A stretch of 7,546 bases of DNA, taken from an uncultured Collinsella sp. Lineage in GTDB: Bacteria > Actinomycetota > Coriobacteriia > Coriobacteriales > Coriobacteriaceae. Positions 1-6,229 of the stretch are shown here, piece by piece. Below the pieces are notes generated by a model. The model searched no databases, was not told the DNA's origin, and saw only the letters and a program-made list of their open reading frames with translations. Where the stretch lies: assembly GCA_902464965.1 (NCBI GenBank), contig CABQLI010000087.1:1-7546 (forward strand), given 5' to 3'. Position numbers and translations under genes: made by a program. Within the stretch, counting starts at the first letter, position 1, and each line of letters begins with the position of its first letter.

Positions 1-324
1 GCCCCCGAGACTTGCGCTCAGCTTGCCCTCAACTGGGACGGCGGCGACGTGAAGGAGATTACGGCCGGCGTGCGCCCCGAGCAGATTCTGCTTGCCGACA
101 AGGACGAGGAGGGCGCACTCCAGGGTACCGTCGAGGTGACCGAACTCATGGGTTCGACCGAGCATGTCCACGTGGCCGCTCCCGATGGCCAGTTCGTCCT
201 GATCATTCCCGTTGTCGACCTTGAGGCCAAGGGTGCGCTCAAGGCGGGCGACCCCATCTGGTTCAAGTTCGAGAAGAACGCGACCCACCTCTTCGATAAG
301 GTATCTGGCAAGAACCTTATCTAG
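1..324 (+). CDS. Sugar ABC transporter ATP-binding protein, C-terminal part (MsmK/UgpC/MalK type)
   Basis: The reading frame is open from base 1 to a TAG at 322-324, giving 107 visible residues. The Walker A, Walker B and ABC signature regions lie outside the window. What remains is the C-terminal TOBE/OB-fold regulatory region typical of CUT1 carbohydrate-importer ATPases. It carries the family hallmark GVRPEQI (residues 21-27; usually G-I/V-RPE-H/Q), followed by a strand-rich stretch with VEVTELMGSTEHVHV, like the VEVVE-LGS-E motif of MsmK/MalK/UgpC proteins. In this family the subunit hydrolyses ATP at the cytoplasmic face of a sugar importer, and one ATPase often serves several transporters. 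Its convergent neighbours glgP and malQ suggest maltodextrin among its substrates, but that is inference. The family is fairly certain; the exact gene name and substrate cannot be told from this fragment. Confidence 0.85.
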   Translation, partial: APETCAQLALNWDGGDVKEITAGVRPEQILLADKDEEGALQGTVEVTELMGSTEHVHVAAPDGQFVLIIPVVDLEAKGALKAGDPIWFKFEKNATHLFDKVSGKNLI

Positions 325-392
325 GCCCGGTGCATCCAGGCCCTCCCTTTGGGCGACTGCGGTATTGCCATCCTTTTGCCGCGGTCACATAT

Positions 393-438
393 AAGGCTCC
401 CCTCCCGTCCACTGGGCGAGAGGGGAGCCTTTCTTTGT
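393..438 (+). terminator. Intrinsic terminator of the ABC ATPase gene
   Basis: A perfect 12-bp stem, AAGGCTCCCCTC (393-404) with GAGGGGAGCCTT (420-431), encloses a 15-nt loop. It is followed by the T-rich stretch TTCTTTGTGT. It sits 68 bases after the ATPase stop codon in the right orientation for a Rho-independent terminator. Confidence 0.88.
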
Positions 439-462
439 GTTGGGGCTGTCTGACCGGTCGTT

Positions 463-521
463 TGTCTCGATCTGTAACGGGTGAGGCTGATTTCGGACGC
501 TAGGTGTTACAGATCGAGACA
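463..521. repeat. Palindromic repeat unit 1 of 3
   Basis: The arm TGTCTCGATCTGTAAC (463-478) is perfectly complementary to GTTACAGATCGAGACA (506-521), giving a 16-bp stem around a 27-nt interior. The arms share the core ATCTGTAAC / GTTACAGA with units 2 and 3, about 80 bp apart. There is no T-tract after it, so it is not a classical terminator. It could be an extragenic palindromic (REP/BIME-like) element, a paired protein-binding site, or a hairpin in the 3' ends of both flanking transcripts. I cannot assign it to a known family from memory. Confidence 0.88.
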
Positions 522-543
522 GTTCCGCTGAGCTGACCATTTC

Positions 544-600
544 ATCTAAATCTGTAACACCAAAGGTGAATTTCAGCTGCTAGATGTTACAGACTGAGAT
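544..600. repeat. Palindromic repeat unit 2 of 3 (imperfect)
   Basis: The arm ATCTAAATCTGTAACA (544-559) pairs with TGTTACAGACTGAGAT (585-600) at 14 of 16 positions, with mismatches at 548/596 and 550/594, around a 25-nt interior. The interior resembles that of unit 1: both contain GGTGA, ATTTC and GCTAG in the same order. The right arm is preceded by TAG plus one base, as in the other two units. This looks like a diverged copy of the same element. Confidence 0.85.
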
Positions 601-625
601 AAACCCAAGGGAAGGGGCCGGTATG

Positions 626-680
626 TCTCAATCTGTAACAGCTGGGACCGTTTTTACCGAGTAGCTGTTACAGATCGAGA
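626..680. repeat. Palindromic repeat unit 3 of 3
   Basis: The arm TCTCAATCTGTAACAGCT (626-643) pairs with AGCTGTTACAGATCGAGA (663-680) at 17 of 18 positions; the only mismatch is A630 against C676. The 19-nt interior is shorter than in units 1 and 2. The stem extends inward by GCT/AGC beyond the shared core, so both arms gained matching bases. It ends 40 bases before the glgP terminator. Confidence 0.88.
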
Positions 681-720
681 TTGTTTGGTCGAGTCGGGTC
701 ACAGGGTAACGTGCGGGCAC

Positions 721-753
721 AAAAAACGGAGCCGTGTTGCCACGACTCCGTTT
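721..753 (-). terminator. Intrinsic terminator of glgP
   Basis: On the minus strand AAACGGAG (746-753) pairs with CTCCGTTT (724-731). The stem continues inward after one mismatch with four more pairs (741-744 with 733-736) around a 4-nt loop. The strand then runs through six T's (complement of A721-A726). It lies 27 bases past the glgP stop codon. This is a textbook Rho-independent terminator. Confidence 0.92.
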
Positions 754-780
754 CTCAAAAGGATGGGTAAGGGAAGCGAA

Positions 781-3048
781 TTAGTTCAGGTGCCAGATCT
801 CGTCGTTGTACTGGGAGATGGTGCGGTCGGACGAGAAGGTGCCGGCGTTGGCGATATTGATCAGCGTCTTGCGCATCCAGGCGTCCTGGTCCTCGTAGTC
901 GGCCAACACGCGCTCCTTGGTCTGGATGTACTCCTCGATGTCGAGCAGGGCCATAAACCAGTCCTTGCCCTTAATGTCATCGTGCAGGCGCTGCAGGCGC
1001 TCGGCGTTGCCGGTCGCCATAAAGGCCGGGTTGGTGATGAAGTCCACCAGCAGTTTAATACCGGGCTTGCGGTAGAGCACACCGGCGTCATAGGTGCCGT
1101 CGGCATAGAGCTGCTCGACCTGTTTGGACGAGGCACCAAAGGTGTAGATGTTCTCGTCGCCCACGAGCTCGGCAATCTCCACGTTGGCGCCGTCAAGCGT
1201 GCACAGGGTTAGGGCGCCGTTGAGCATGAACTTCATGTTGGAGGTGCCGCTCGCCTCCTTGGAGGCCAGGCTGATCTGCTCGGAGATATCAGCGGCGGGG
1301 ATCACGCGCTCGGCGGCGGTGACGTTGTAGTTCTCGATCATGACGACCTGCAGGTAGGGAGCCACGTCGGGGTCGTTTGCAATCCACTGCGACAGCGTCA
1401 AGATCAGATGGATGATGTCCTGCGCGATAGTGTAGGCAGGCGCCGCTTTGCCGCCAAAGATGATGGTGACGGGGTGCTTAGGTCTGTTGCCGTTCTTGAT
1501 ATCGAGGTACTTCCAGATGATGTAGAGCGCGAGCATCTGCTGGCGCTTGTACTCGTGGATACGCTTGACCTGGACGTCGATGATGGCGTTGGAGGGAATG
1601 GTCACGCCCTGCTCGAGCGCCATGAACTGGCGCATGATGGCCTTGGCTTCGACCTTGGTGGCGGCCAGGCGCTCAAGAACGTCCTTGTCGTCGGCGAACT
1701 TGGCGAGTTTGCTCAGATCGCCGGTGCTGCGCCAGTCGGTGCCGATCACATCGTCGAGCAGGCTGGCGAGCGCGGGGTTGGCCCCATGGATCCAGCGGCG
1801 GAAGGTGATGCCGTTGGTCTTGTTGGAGAACTTCTTGGGATAGATCTCGTAGAACGGATGAAGCTCGGTGTCCTCCAGGATCTTGGTGTGGAGGGCGGCT
1901 ACGCCGTTGATGGAGAAGCCAAAGTGGATGTCCATGTGGGCCATGTGGACGGTGTCGTGCTCGTCGATGATGGCGACGCGCGGGTCATCGTGCTCGGCCT
2001 TGGCAACCTCGTCGAGCTTGACGATAATGTCGGCGATGGCAGGGGAGACCTTCTGCAGGCTGGTGATCGGCCACTTCTCGAGCGCCTCGGCAAGGATCGT
2101 GTGGTTAGTGTAGGCGACCATGGAGCGTACGATGGTCACGGCCTCGTCAAACTCGATGCCATGCTCGGTGGTGAGCAAGCGAATGAGCTCGGGGATGACC
2201 ATGGTGGGGTGCGTGTCGTTAATCTGGACCACGGCGTAGTCGGCCAGATCGTGCAGGTTGCTGCCGCGCTCGATGGCCTCGTCGATCAGGAGCTGGGCGG
2301 CGTTGCTTACCATGAAGTATTCCTGGTAGATGCGAAGTAGGCGGCCCTGCTCGTCGGAATCGTCGGGGTAGAGGAACAAGGTGAGGTTCTTGGCGATCTC
2401 GGTCTTGTCGAAGTCGATGGAGCTGCCGGGGACCAGGCCGTCGTCGACGCTCGCCAGGTCGAACAGGCGCAGGCGGTTCTTGGTGGGCTGGCCGTAACCG
2501 GGCACATCGATGTTGACGAGCTTGGAGGTAACGGCAAAATCGCCGAACTCGACGGTGTAGGAGCGGTCATCGTCGACTAGGATGTCCTGCTCACCGAGCC
2601 ACTCGTCGGGGACGGCCTTCTGCTGGTTGTCGACAAAGCGCTGACGGAACAGACCGTAGTGATAGTTGAGGCCCACGCCATCGCCGGTCAAGCCCAGCGT
2701 GGCGATGGAATCCAGGAAGCACGCGGCCAGGCGGCCCAGGCCGCCGTTGCCGAGCGACGGCTCGACCTCGAACTCCTCGATCTTGTTGAGGTCGTGGCCT
2801 GCGGCGGTGAGCTGGTCCTTAACCTCGTCGTAGATGCCAAGGTCGATCATATTGTTGATGAGCAGCTTGCCGATCAAAAATTCGGCGGAAATGTAATAGA
2901 GCTTTTTCTTGCCGTTGTTGAGCGGGCAGGCGGCGGAGCGCTCCTGCACGAGTTTGACCAGCAGCTTGTAAATGCGACGGTCGTCGAGCTGCTCGAGCGA
3001 GGTGCCAAAAGACTGCTCGGCGAGTTCCATGAGGTTAATTTGGGGCAT
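781..3048 (-). CDS. glgP: Glycogen/maltodextrin phosphorylase
   Basis: This PLP-dependent GT35 phosphorylase of the cytosol releases glucose-1-phosphate from the non-reducing ends of alpha-1,4-glucans. Residue numbers are from the ATG chosen here (755 aa). The N-terminal domain holds EPSLGNGGLGRLAACFLDS (97-115) and the GDGVGLNYHYGLF stretch (122-134). Then come INDTHPTMVIPEL (276-288), SNKTNGITFRRW (408-419), RIHEYKRQ (496-503) and GGKAAPAY (532-539). The PLP-lysine motif EASGTSNMKF ends at 607, with the predicted Schiff-base lysine at K606, followed by TLDGANVEI. The length is slightly below that of E. coli GlgP or MalP, as in other short-form bacterial members. An in-frame ATG at 3075 would add nine residues, but only the ATG at 3048 has a strong Shine-Dalgarno (AGGAG, 5-nt spacing). 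It lies 128 bases downstream of malQ, which supplies longer glucans, and ends at a strong terminator. Glycogen versus maltodextrin preference cannot be read from sequence. Confidence 0.96.
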   Translation of the reverse strand: MPQINLMELAEQSFGTSLEQLDDRRIYKLLVKLVQERSAACPLNNGKKKLYYISAEFLIGKLLINNMIDLGIYDEVKDQLTAAGHDLNKIEEFEVEPSLGNGGLGRLAACFLDSIATLGLTGDGVGLNYHYGLFRQRFVDNQQKAVPDEWLGEQDILVDDDRSYTVEFGDFAVTSKLVNIDVPGYGQPTKNRLRLFDLASVDDGLVPGSSIDFDKTEIAKNLTLFLYPDDSDEQGRLLRIYQEYFMVSNAAQLLIDEAIERGSNLHDLADYAVVQINDTHPTMVIPELIRLLTTEHGIEFDEAVTIVRSMVAYTNHTILAEALEKWPITSLQKVSPAIADIIVKLDEVAKAEHDDPRVAIIDEHDTVHMAHMDIHFGFSINGVAALHTKILEDTELHPFYEIYPKKFSNKTNGITFRRWIHGANPALASLLDDVIGTDWRSTGDLSKLAKFADDKDVLERLAATKVEAKAIMRQFMALEQGVTIPSNAIIDVQVKRIHEYKRQQMLALYIIWKYLDIKNGNRPKHPVTIIFGGKAAPAYTIAQDIIHLILTLSQWIANDPDVAPYLQVVMIENYNVTAAERVIPAADISEQISLASKEASGTSNMKFMLNGALTLCTLDGANVEIAELVGDENIYTFGASSKQVEQLYADGTYDAGVLYRKPGIKLLVDFITNPAFMATGNAERLQRLHDDIKGKDWFMALLDIEEYIQTKERVLADYEDQDAWMRKTLINIANAGTFSSDRTISQYNDEIWHLN

Positions 3049-3053
3049 GTTTT

Positions 3054-3058
3054 CTCCT
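3054..3058 (-). promoter_or_regulatory. Ribosome binding site that fixes the glgP start
   Basis: The minus strand reads AGGAG, then AAAAC, then ATG at 3048-3046. The alternative in-frame ATG at 3075-3073 has no comparable purine-rich site upstream, so the internal ATG is preferred. Confidence 0.85.
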
Positions 3059-3094
3059 GTGATGGATTGTTTCATGTCTGCAATTCATAAGAAG

Positions 3095-3128
3095 CCCGCG
3101 CGAGGGGATTGGGGTGGCCTCGCGCGGG
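3095..3128 (-). terminator. GC-rich hairpin between malQ and glgP (possible leaky terminator or attenuator)
   Basis: A perfect 11-bp stem, CCCGCGCGAGG (3095-3105) with CCTCGCGCGGG (3118-3128), encloses a 12-nt loop. It lies 49 bases after the malQ stop and 47 bases before the glgP start. In the direction of transcription it is followed by CTTCTTATG, a weak U-tract, and only about 47 bases remain for a separate glgP promoter. I see no good -35/-10 pair there. It may be a partial terminator, a 3'-end stabiliser or a processing barrier that alters glgP relative to malQ. Confidence 0.6.
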
Positions 3129-3176
3129 AAAAGCAAGCGCGTCCGCACGGTGGGGAGGGGTTGGGCGCGGTAGCTC

Positions 3177-4682
3177 CTATTGAGGAAGCTCGATTTCGGC
3201 TTCCGACGGGATGCGGAAGTAGGTCTCGGTCCAGTCGGTGAGTTTGTGCTCGAGCTCGCGGGTGATGGCGCCGTCGAGCATGCGCCAGGTCCAGTTGCCG
3301 CCCAGCGTGGCAGGGGTGTTGATGCGCGCCTCGTTGCCCAAGTTGAGCAGGTCCTGCATGGTGTAGATGCACGTGTCGCTCACGCTGGCGGCGATGGTGC
3401 GGTTGAGTGCATCTGCCATGGGTTCGCCGGCCTGCTGATGGGTGTACAGGGCTGCCTGCTCGCGCTGACGGGGGGTGGCCGTTCCCTCAAACCAACCGCG
3501 CGCCGTCTCGTTGTCGTGGGTGCCCACATAGGCGACGGTGTTGGCGATGTAGTTATGCGGCAGGTAGTACGAGTTGGTGCCCTCAAAGGCAAACTGCAGG
3601 ATCTTCATGCCGGGGAAGCCCGAGTTGTCGCGCATGTCGATGACGCCGGGGGTGAGGAAGCCCAGGTCCTCGGCGATGATGGGCAGCGTGCCGAGCTTTT
3701 CCTCGAGCGTCTTGAAGAACTTGAGGCCGGGACCCTGCGTCCACGAACCGTAGGACGAATCGGGCGAGGAGAACGGCACCTCCCAATAGGCCTCGAAGCC
3801 GCGGAAGTGATCCAGGCGGATGACGTCGTACATGTCGAGGGCGGCGCGAATGCGGCCCTCCCACCAGGAGAAGCCGTCGGACTCCATGGCGTCCCAGTCG
3901 TAGATGGGGTTGCCCCAGTACTGGCCGGTGGCCGAGAACTGGTCGGGCGGCGTGCCGGCGACGCTCACGGGATTGCCGGCGGCGTCGATCTTAAAGAGCT
4001 CAGGCGTCGCCCACATCTCGACGGAGTCACGCGAGACATAGATGGGCAGGTCGCCGATGATGAGAATGTCGCGCTCGTTGGCATAGGCCTTGAGGCGGCT
4101 CCACTGGCGATCGAAGAAGTACTGCGTCATCTGGTGGTAGAGCATACGCGCCGGATGGTCGGCGCAGACCTTGGCGGAAGCCTCGCCGCGGGTGCGGAGC
4201 TCCGCGGGCCACTCCCAAAACGCCTTGAGACCGCACTCCTCTTTGACGGTCATGAACTCACAGTAGGGGATGAGCCAGTCCTCGTTGGCCTGGATAAAGT
4301 CATCGAAATCGGCCGGCTTGTCGGCAGCAAAGCGCTCAGCGGCGCGGTCGAGAATCTGACGGCGGCCGCCAAAGATAGCACCGTAGTCGACATTGCTGGG
4401 GTCGGATCCCAGATACACGCCATCGATATCGCGCTGCTCCAGATACCCTGCCTCGATAAGCTCGGCAAAGTCGATAAAGTTGGGGTTGCCTGCGCGGGCC
4501 GAGAACGACTGATAGGGCGAATCGCCATAGCTGGTCGTCGTAAGGGGCAGAATCTGCCAGTAATGTTGTTTGCACGAGGCGAGAAAATCGACGAAGTCGT
4601 AGGCATTCCAGCCAAAGCCGCCGATTCCGTATGGTCCGGGCAGAGATGAGACGGGCATGAGGACGCCGCTTGCACGCTCCAT
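3177..4682 (-). CDS. malQ: 4-alpha-glucanotransferase (amylomaltase)
   Basis: This GH77 enzyme transfers alpha-1,4-glucan segments between maltodextrins in the cytosol, releasing glucose and building chains long enough for GlgP. From the ATG at 4682 it has 501 residues, a normal bacterial MalQ length. It opens with MERASGVLMPVSSLPGPYGI, the standard MalQ N-terminus, then has SYGDSPYQSFSARAGNP (51-67). GDLPIYVSRDSVEMWA spans 210-225, and the substrate loop GTPPDQFSATGQYWGNPIYD spans 243-262. The three GH77 catalytic acids are present: nucleophile D291 in VIRLDHFRG, acid/base E338 in IIAEDLG, and D390 in GTHDNET. Near-upstream in-frame TTG (4697) and GTG (4694) codons could start translation, adding five or four residues. 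The ATG is preferred because it matches family N-termini and has GGTGAG seven bases upstream. A promoter with an operator-like repeat precedes it, and glgP follows on the same strand. Confidence 0.95.
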   Translation of the reverse strand: MERASGVLMPVSSLPGPYGIGGFGWNAYDFVDFLASCKQHYWQILPLTTTSYGDSPYQSFSARAGNPNFIDFAELIEAGYLEQRDIDGVYLGSDPSNVDYGAIFGGRRQILDRAAERFAADKPADFDDFIQANEDWLIPYCEFMTVKEECGLKAFWEWPAELRTRGEASAKVCADHPARMLYHQMTQYFFDRQWSRLKAYANERDILIIGDLPIYVSRDSVEMWATPELFKIDAAGNPVSVAGTPPDQFSATGQYWGNPIYDWDAMESDGFSWWEGRIRAALDMYDVIRLDHFRGFEAYWEVPFSSPDSSYGSWTQGPGLKFFKTLEEKLGTLPIIAEDLGFLTPGVIDMRDNSGFPGMKILQFAFEGTNSYYLPHNYIANTVAYVGTHDNETARGWFEGTATPRQREQAALYTHQQAGEPMADALNRTIAASVSDTCIYTMQDLLNLGNEARINTPATLGGNWTWRMLDGAITRELEHKLTDWTETYFRIPSEAEIELPQ

Positions 4683-4689
4683 GAATGCG

Positions 4690-4695
4690 CTCACC
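4690..4695 (-). promoter_or_regulatory. Probable malQ ribosome binding site
   Basis: On the minus strand GGTGAG lies seven bases before ATG 4682. A second purine run, AAGAAGG (4698-4704), sits directly before TTG 4697 and would place a GTG start (4694) at 3-nt spacing. The choice between the starts therefore rests on family alignment as well as on this site. Confidence 0.5.
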
Positions 4696-4767
4696 AACCT
4701 TCTTGTTGTGGGGTCGGCCTGCCGATGGGTGTGCAGTCCGCCTCCGATGTTCTGATTCGATACGCCT

Positions 4768-4797
4768 ATTGTAAAACATGTTGTTTAAACATGTACA
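4768..4797 (-). promoter_or_regulatory. Putative malQ(-glgP) promoter
   Basis: On the minus strand TGTACA (4797-4792; four of six matches to TTGACA) is followed by an 18-nt spacer and TACAAT (4773-4768; five of six matches to TATAAT). Transcription would start near 4761, leaving a leader of roughly 80 nt before the malQ ATG. The region is AT-rich within a GC-rich window. An inverted repeat fills the spacer. Confidence 0.55.
4776..4794. promoter_or_regulatory. Operator-like inverted repeat in the malQ promoter spacer
   Basis: ACATGTT (4776-4782) and AACATGT (4788-4794) are perfect inverted repeats separated by GTTTA. The site sits between the proposed -10 and -35 hexamers and overlaps the -35 by three bases, a position at which a bound dimeric protein would block RNA polymerase. 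No regulator gene is in the window and I do not recognise the motif as belonging to a specific family. Confidence 0.5.
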
Positions 4798-4846
4798 GGC
4801 AAGATAAAAAAGTTGGTCGATTTTCGGCGAATGGTTACATGCCATG

Positions 4847-4880
4847 AAAAAGCCCCGACCTCACAACGTGAGATCGGGGC
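4847..4880 (-). terminator. Intrinsic terminator of galE
   Basis: On the minus strand GCCCCGA (complement of 4874-4880) pairs with TCGGGGC (complement of 4852-4858). After one mismatch a CTCAC/GTGAG segment continues the stem to a 3-nt loop (4865-4867). Five T's follow (complement of A4847-A4851). It lies 21 bases past the galE stop and separates galE from the malQ transcription unit. Confidence 0.92.
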
Positions 4881-4901
4881 AAGAGCGGTATGTAGGTTTT
4901 G

Positions 4902-5963
4902 CTACTCGGCGTCGGCGAAGCCGTTGGGGTTGTGGCTCTGCCAGTTCCAGCTATCGCGGCACATGTCCGCGATGTCGTACTGGGCCTTCCAGCCCATCAT
5001 GCGCTCGGCCTTGGAGGCATCGCACCAGTTGGCGGCGATGTCGCCGGCGCGGCGCTCGCGGATCACGTAGGGCAGCTCCTTGCCACAAGCCTTGGAGAAG
5101 GCGGCGACGACCTCGAGTACCGAGGTGCCGGTGCCGGTGCCCAGGTTAAAGATCTCGACGCCGGTTTTGCCGTTCATCCAGTTAAGGGCGGCAACGTGAC
5201 CAGAGGCCAGATCGCACACGTGGATGTAGTCGCGCACGCCGGTGCCGTCGGGGGTGGGGTAGTCGTTGCCAAAGACCTGAACGGCCTCGAGCTTGCCCAC
5301 GGCAACCTGGGCGACATAGGGCACCAGGTTGTTGGGGATGCCCTTGGGGTCCTCGCCGATCAGGCCCGACGGATGAGCGCCAATGGGGTTGAAGTAACGG
5401 AGCAGCACGACGTCCCACTCGGGGTCGGCGGTGTGGACGTCCATAAGGATCTGCTCGATCATCCACTTGGTCCAACCATAGGGGTTGGTCGCGGGCTTCT
5501 TAGGATCCTCCTCGGTGACGGGCGGGTTGTCCGGGTCGCCGTAGACGGTCGAGGAGCTCGAGAAGATGATGGACTTGCAGCCATGGTTGCGCATGACGTC
5601 GATGAGCACCAGGGTGTTCTCGATGTTGTTGTGGTAGTACTCGACGGGCTTGCTCACCGACTCACCGACGGCCTTAAAGCCGGCGAAGTGGATGACGCGG
5701 TCAATCTGATGGGTATCGAAGATCTTGTTCATCGCATCGCGGTCGAGTACGTTGGCCTCGTAGAAGGTGAGGTTCTTGGCGGCCTCGTCGCCCACGATGG
5801 TCTTGACGCGGTCGACGGCGACGGCGCTGGAGTTGGAGAGATCATCGACGATGACGACCTGGTAGCCACCCTCGAGCAGCTGAACGACGGTGTGCGAGCC
5901 GATAAAGCCAGCGCCACCGGTAACGAGGACGCAGGTGTCTTTGGGGTCGAGTGCTTTGGACAT
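4902..5963 (-). CDS. galE: UDP-glucose 4-epimerase
   Basis: This is a 353-residue NAD-dependent epimerase of the extended short-chain dehydrogenase family. It interconverts UDP-glucose and UDP-galactose in the Leloir pathway, supplying galactose breakdown and UDP-sugars for envelope glycans. The Rossmann NAD motif TGGAGFIGSH is at 15-24. The active-site serine/threonine stretch SSSSTVYG is at 135-142, and the catalytic YxxxK pair is Y162/K166 in NPYGWTK. LRYFNPIGAHPSGLIGEDP (188-206) and GTGVRDYIHVCDLA (240-253) are classic GalE segments. The C-terminal DSWNWQSHNPNGF closely resembles the E. coli GalE end. N312 occupies the position of the E. coli gatekeeper Tyr299, which may affect N-acetylated substrate use. 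The ATG has AGGAG five bases upstream. The gene has its own promoter and terminator, so it is probably monocistronic despite lying beside malQ. Confidence 0.96.
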   Translation of the reverse strand: MSKALDPKDTCVLVTGGAGFIGSHTVVQLLEGGYQVVIVDDLSNSSAVAVDRVKTIVGDEAAKNLTFYEANVLDRDAMNKIFDTHQIDRVIHFAGFKAVGESVSKPVEYYHNNIENTLVLIDVMRNHGCKSIIFSSSSTVYGDPDNPPVTEEDPKKPATNPYGWTKWMIEQILMDVHTADPEWDVVLLRYFNPIGAHPSGLIGEDPKGIPNNLVPYVAQVAVGKLEAVQVFGNDYPTPDGTGVRDYIHVCDLASGHVAALNWMNGKTGVEIFNLGTGTGTSVLEVVAAFSKACGKELPYVIRERRAGDIAANWCDASKAERMMGWKAQYDIADMCRDSWNWQSHNPNGFADAE

Positions 5964-5967
5964 GTAG

Positions 5968-5973
5968 TCTCCT
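5968..5973 (-). promoter_or_regulatory. galE ribosome binding site
   Basis: The minus strand reads AGGAGA followed by CTAC and the ATG at 5963. This is a near-perfect Shine-Dalgarno at standard spacing and supports the chosen start. Confidence 0.8.
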
Positions 5974-6000
5974 ATCGAATCAGGAACACTTCTTCAGGGG

Positions 6001-6029
6001 AGTATAGCGCAGGCAGGGACGCCCAAATC
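6001..6029 (-). promoter_or_regulatory. Putative galE promoter
   Basis: On the minus strand TATACT (6006-6001) is a good -10 about 38 bases before the galE ATG, giving a leader of about 30 nt. The hexamer 17 bases upstream, GATTTG (6029-6024), is a poor -35. The promoter may therefore need an activator or rely mainly on its -10. Confidence 0.45.
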
Positions 6030-6202
6030 GTGCGCTGTAGGAAAAGCAGAGGACTGTGCTAACGTACTCGTAGAAGAGCTTGCGTATGCATAACCTGATC
6101 TTTGGCATTTGCTTACGAGCCGCTGACCTTGTAGTTTCCTGCCGTTCGTGGAAATCGTTGGGACGCGCCATATGTACGCTAATATGTATGAGTTGAGCGA
6201 CA

Positions 6203-6208
6203 TATAAA
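6203..6208 (+). promoter_or_regulatory. Putative -10 element of the secreted hydrolase gene
   Basis: TATAAA lies 21 bases before the start codon in an AT-rich patch. The hexamer 17 bases upstream (TAATAT, 6180-6185) is a weak -35. The leader would be short, about 15 nt. Confidence 0.4.
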
Positions 6209-6220
6209 TAAACATGTAAC

Positions 6221-6224
6221 GGAG
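6221..6224 (+). promoter_or_regulatory. Ribosome binding site of the hydrolase gene
   Basis: GGAG is followed by TACAT and the ATG at 6230. The spacing is right, and the encoded product then begins with a complete signal peptide, which supports this start. Confidence 0.75.
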
Positions 6225-6229
6225 TACAT

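Larger units (their letters stand above)
325..780. other. Gene-free convergent intergenic region
   Basis: No credible gene lies here. The stretch separates the convergent ABC ATPase and glgP genes. It contains, in order, the ATPase terminator (393-438), three related long palindromes (463-521, 544-600, 626-680) and the glgP terminator (721-753). Bases 325-392 show nothing recognisable. An 8-bp palindrome GACCGGTC lies at 452-459, just before the array. The open frame entering at 685 is antisense to glgP and has no ribosome binding site that would support it. Confidence 0.8.

Noticed and set aside
463..681. Possible CRISPR array
   Set aside because: There are only three units, each an internally palindromic pair of arms with related interiors rather than identical repeats with unique spacers, and no cas genes are visible.
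685..720. Possible fourth, degenerate copy of the palindrome (GTCACAG and GGTAAC near 698-710)
   Set aside because: The match is too short and the two parts overlap in the wrong arrangement to form the stem seen in units 1-3.
1408..2340. A 310-codon open frame antisense to glgP
   Set aside because: It is a shadow of the glgP frame. The translation is low-complexity Val/Gly/Asp/Leu-rich, as expected for the complement of GC-rich coding sequence.
3049..3094. Possible independent glgP promoter (TATGAA-like -10)
   Set aside because: The matching -35 would fall inside the hairpin and is GC-rich, so no convincing promoter can be supported.
3180..4649. A 489-codon open frame antisense to malQ
   Set aside because: It runs in register opposite the coding frame of a confidently identified gene. 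High G/C at third codon positions removes CTA, TTA and TCA, so antisense stops are rare. The product has no recognisable domain.
4899..6062. A 387-codon open frame antisense to galE
   Set aside because: Same cause: GC-rich codon use opposite a clear galE. It covers the whole gene, shows no protein family features and has no supporting ribosome binding site.
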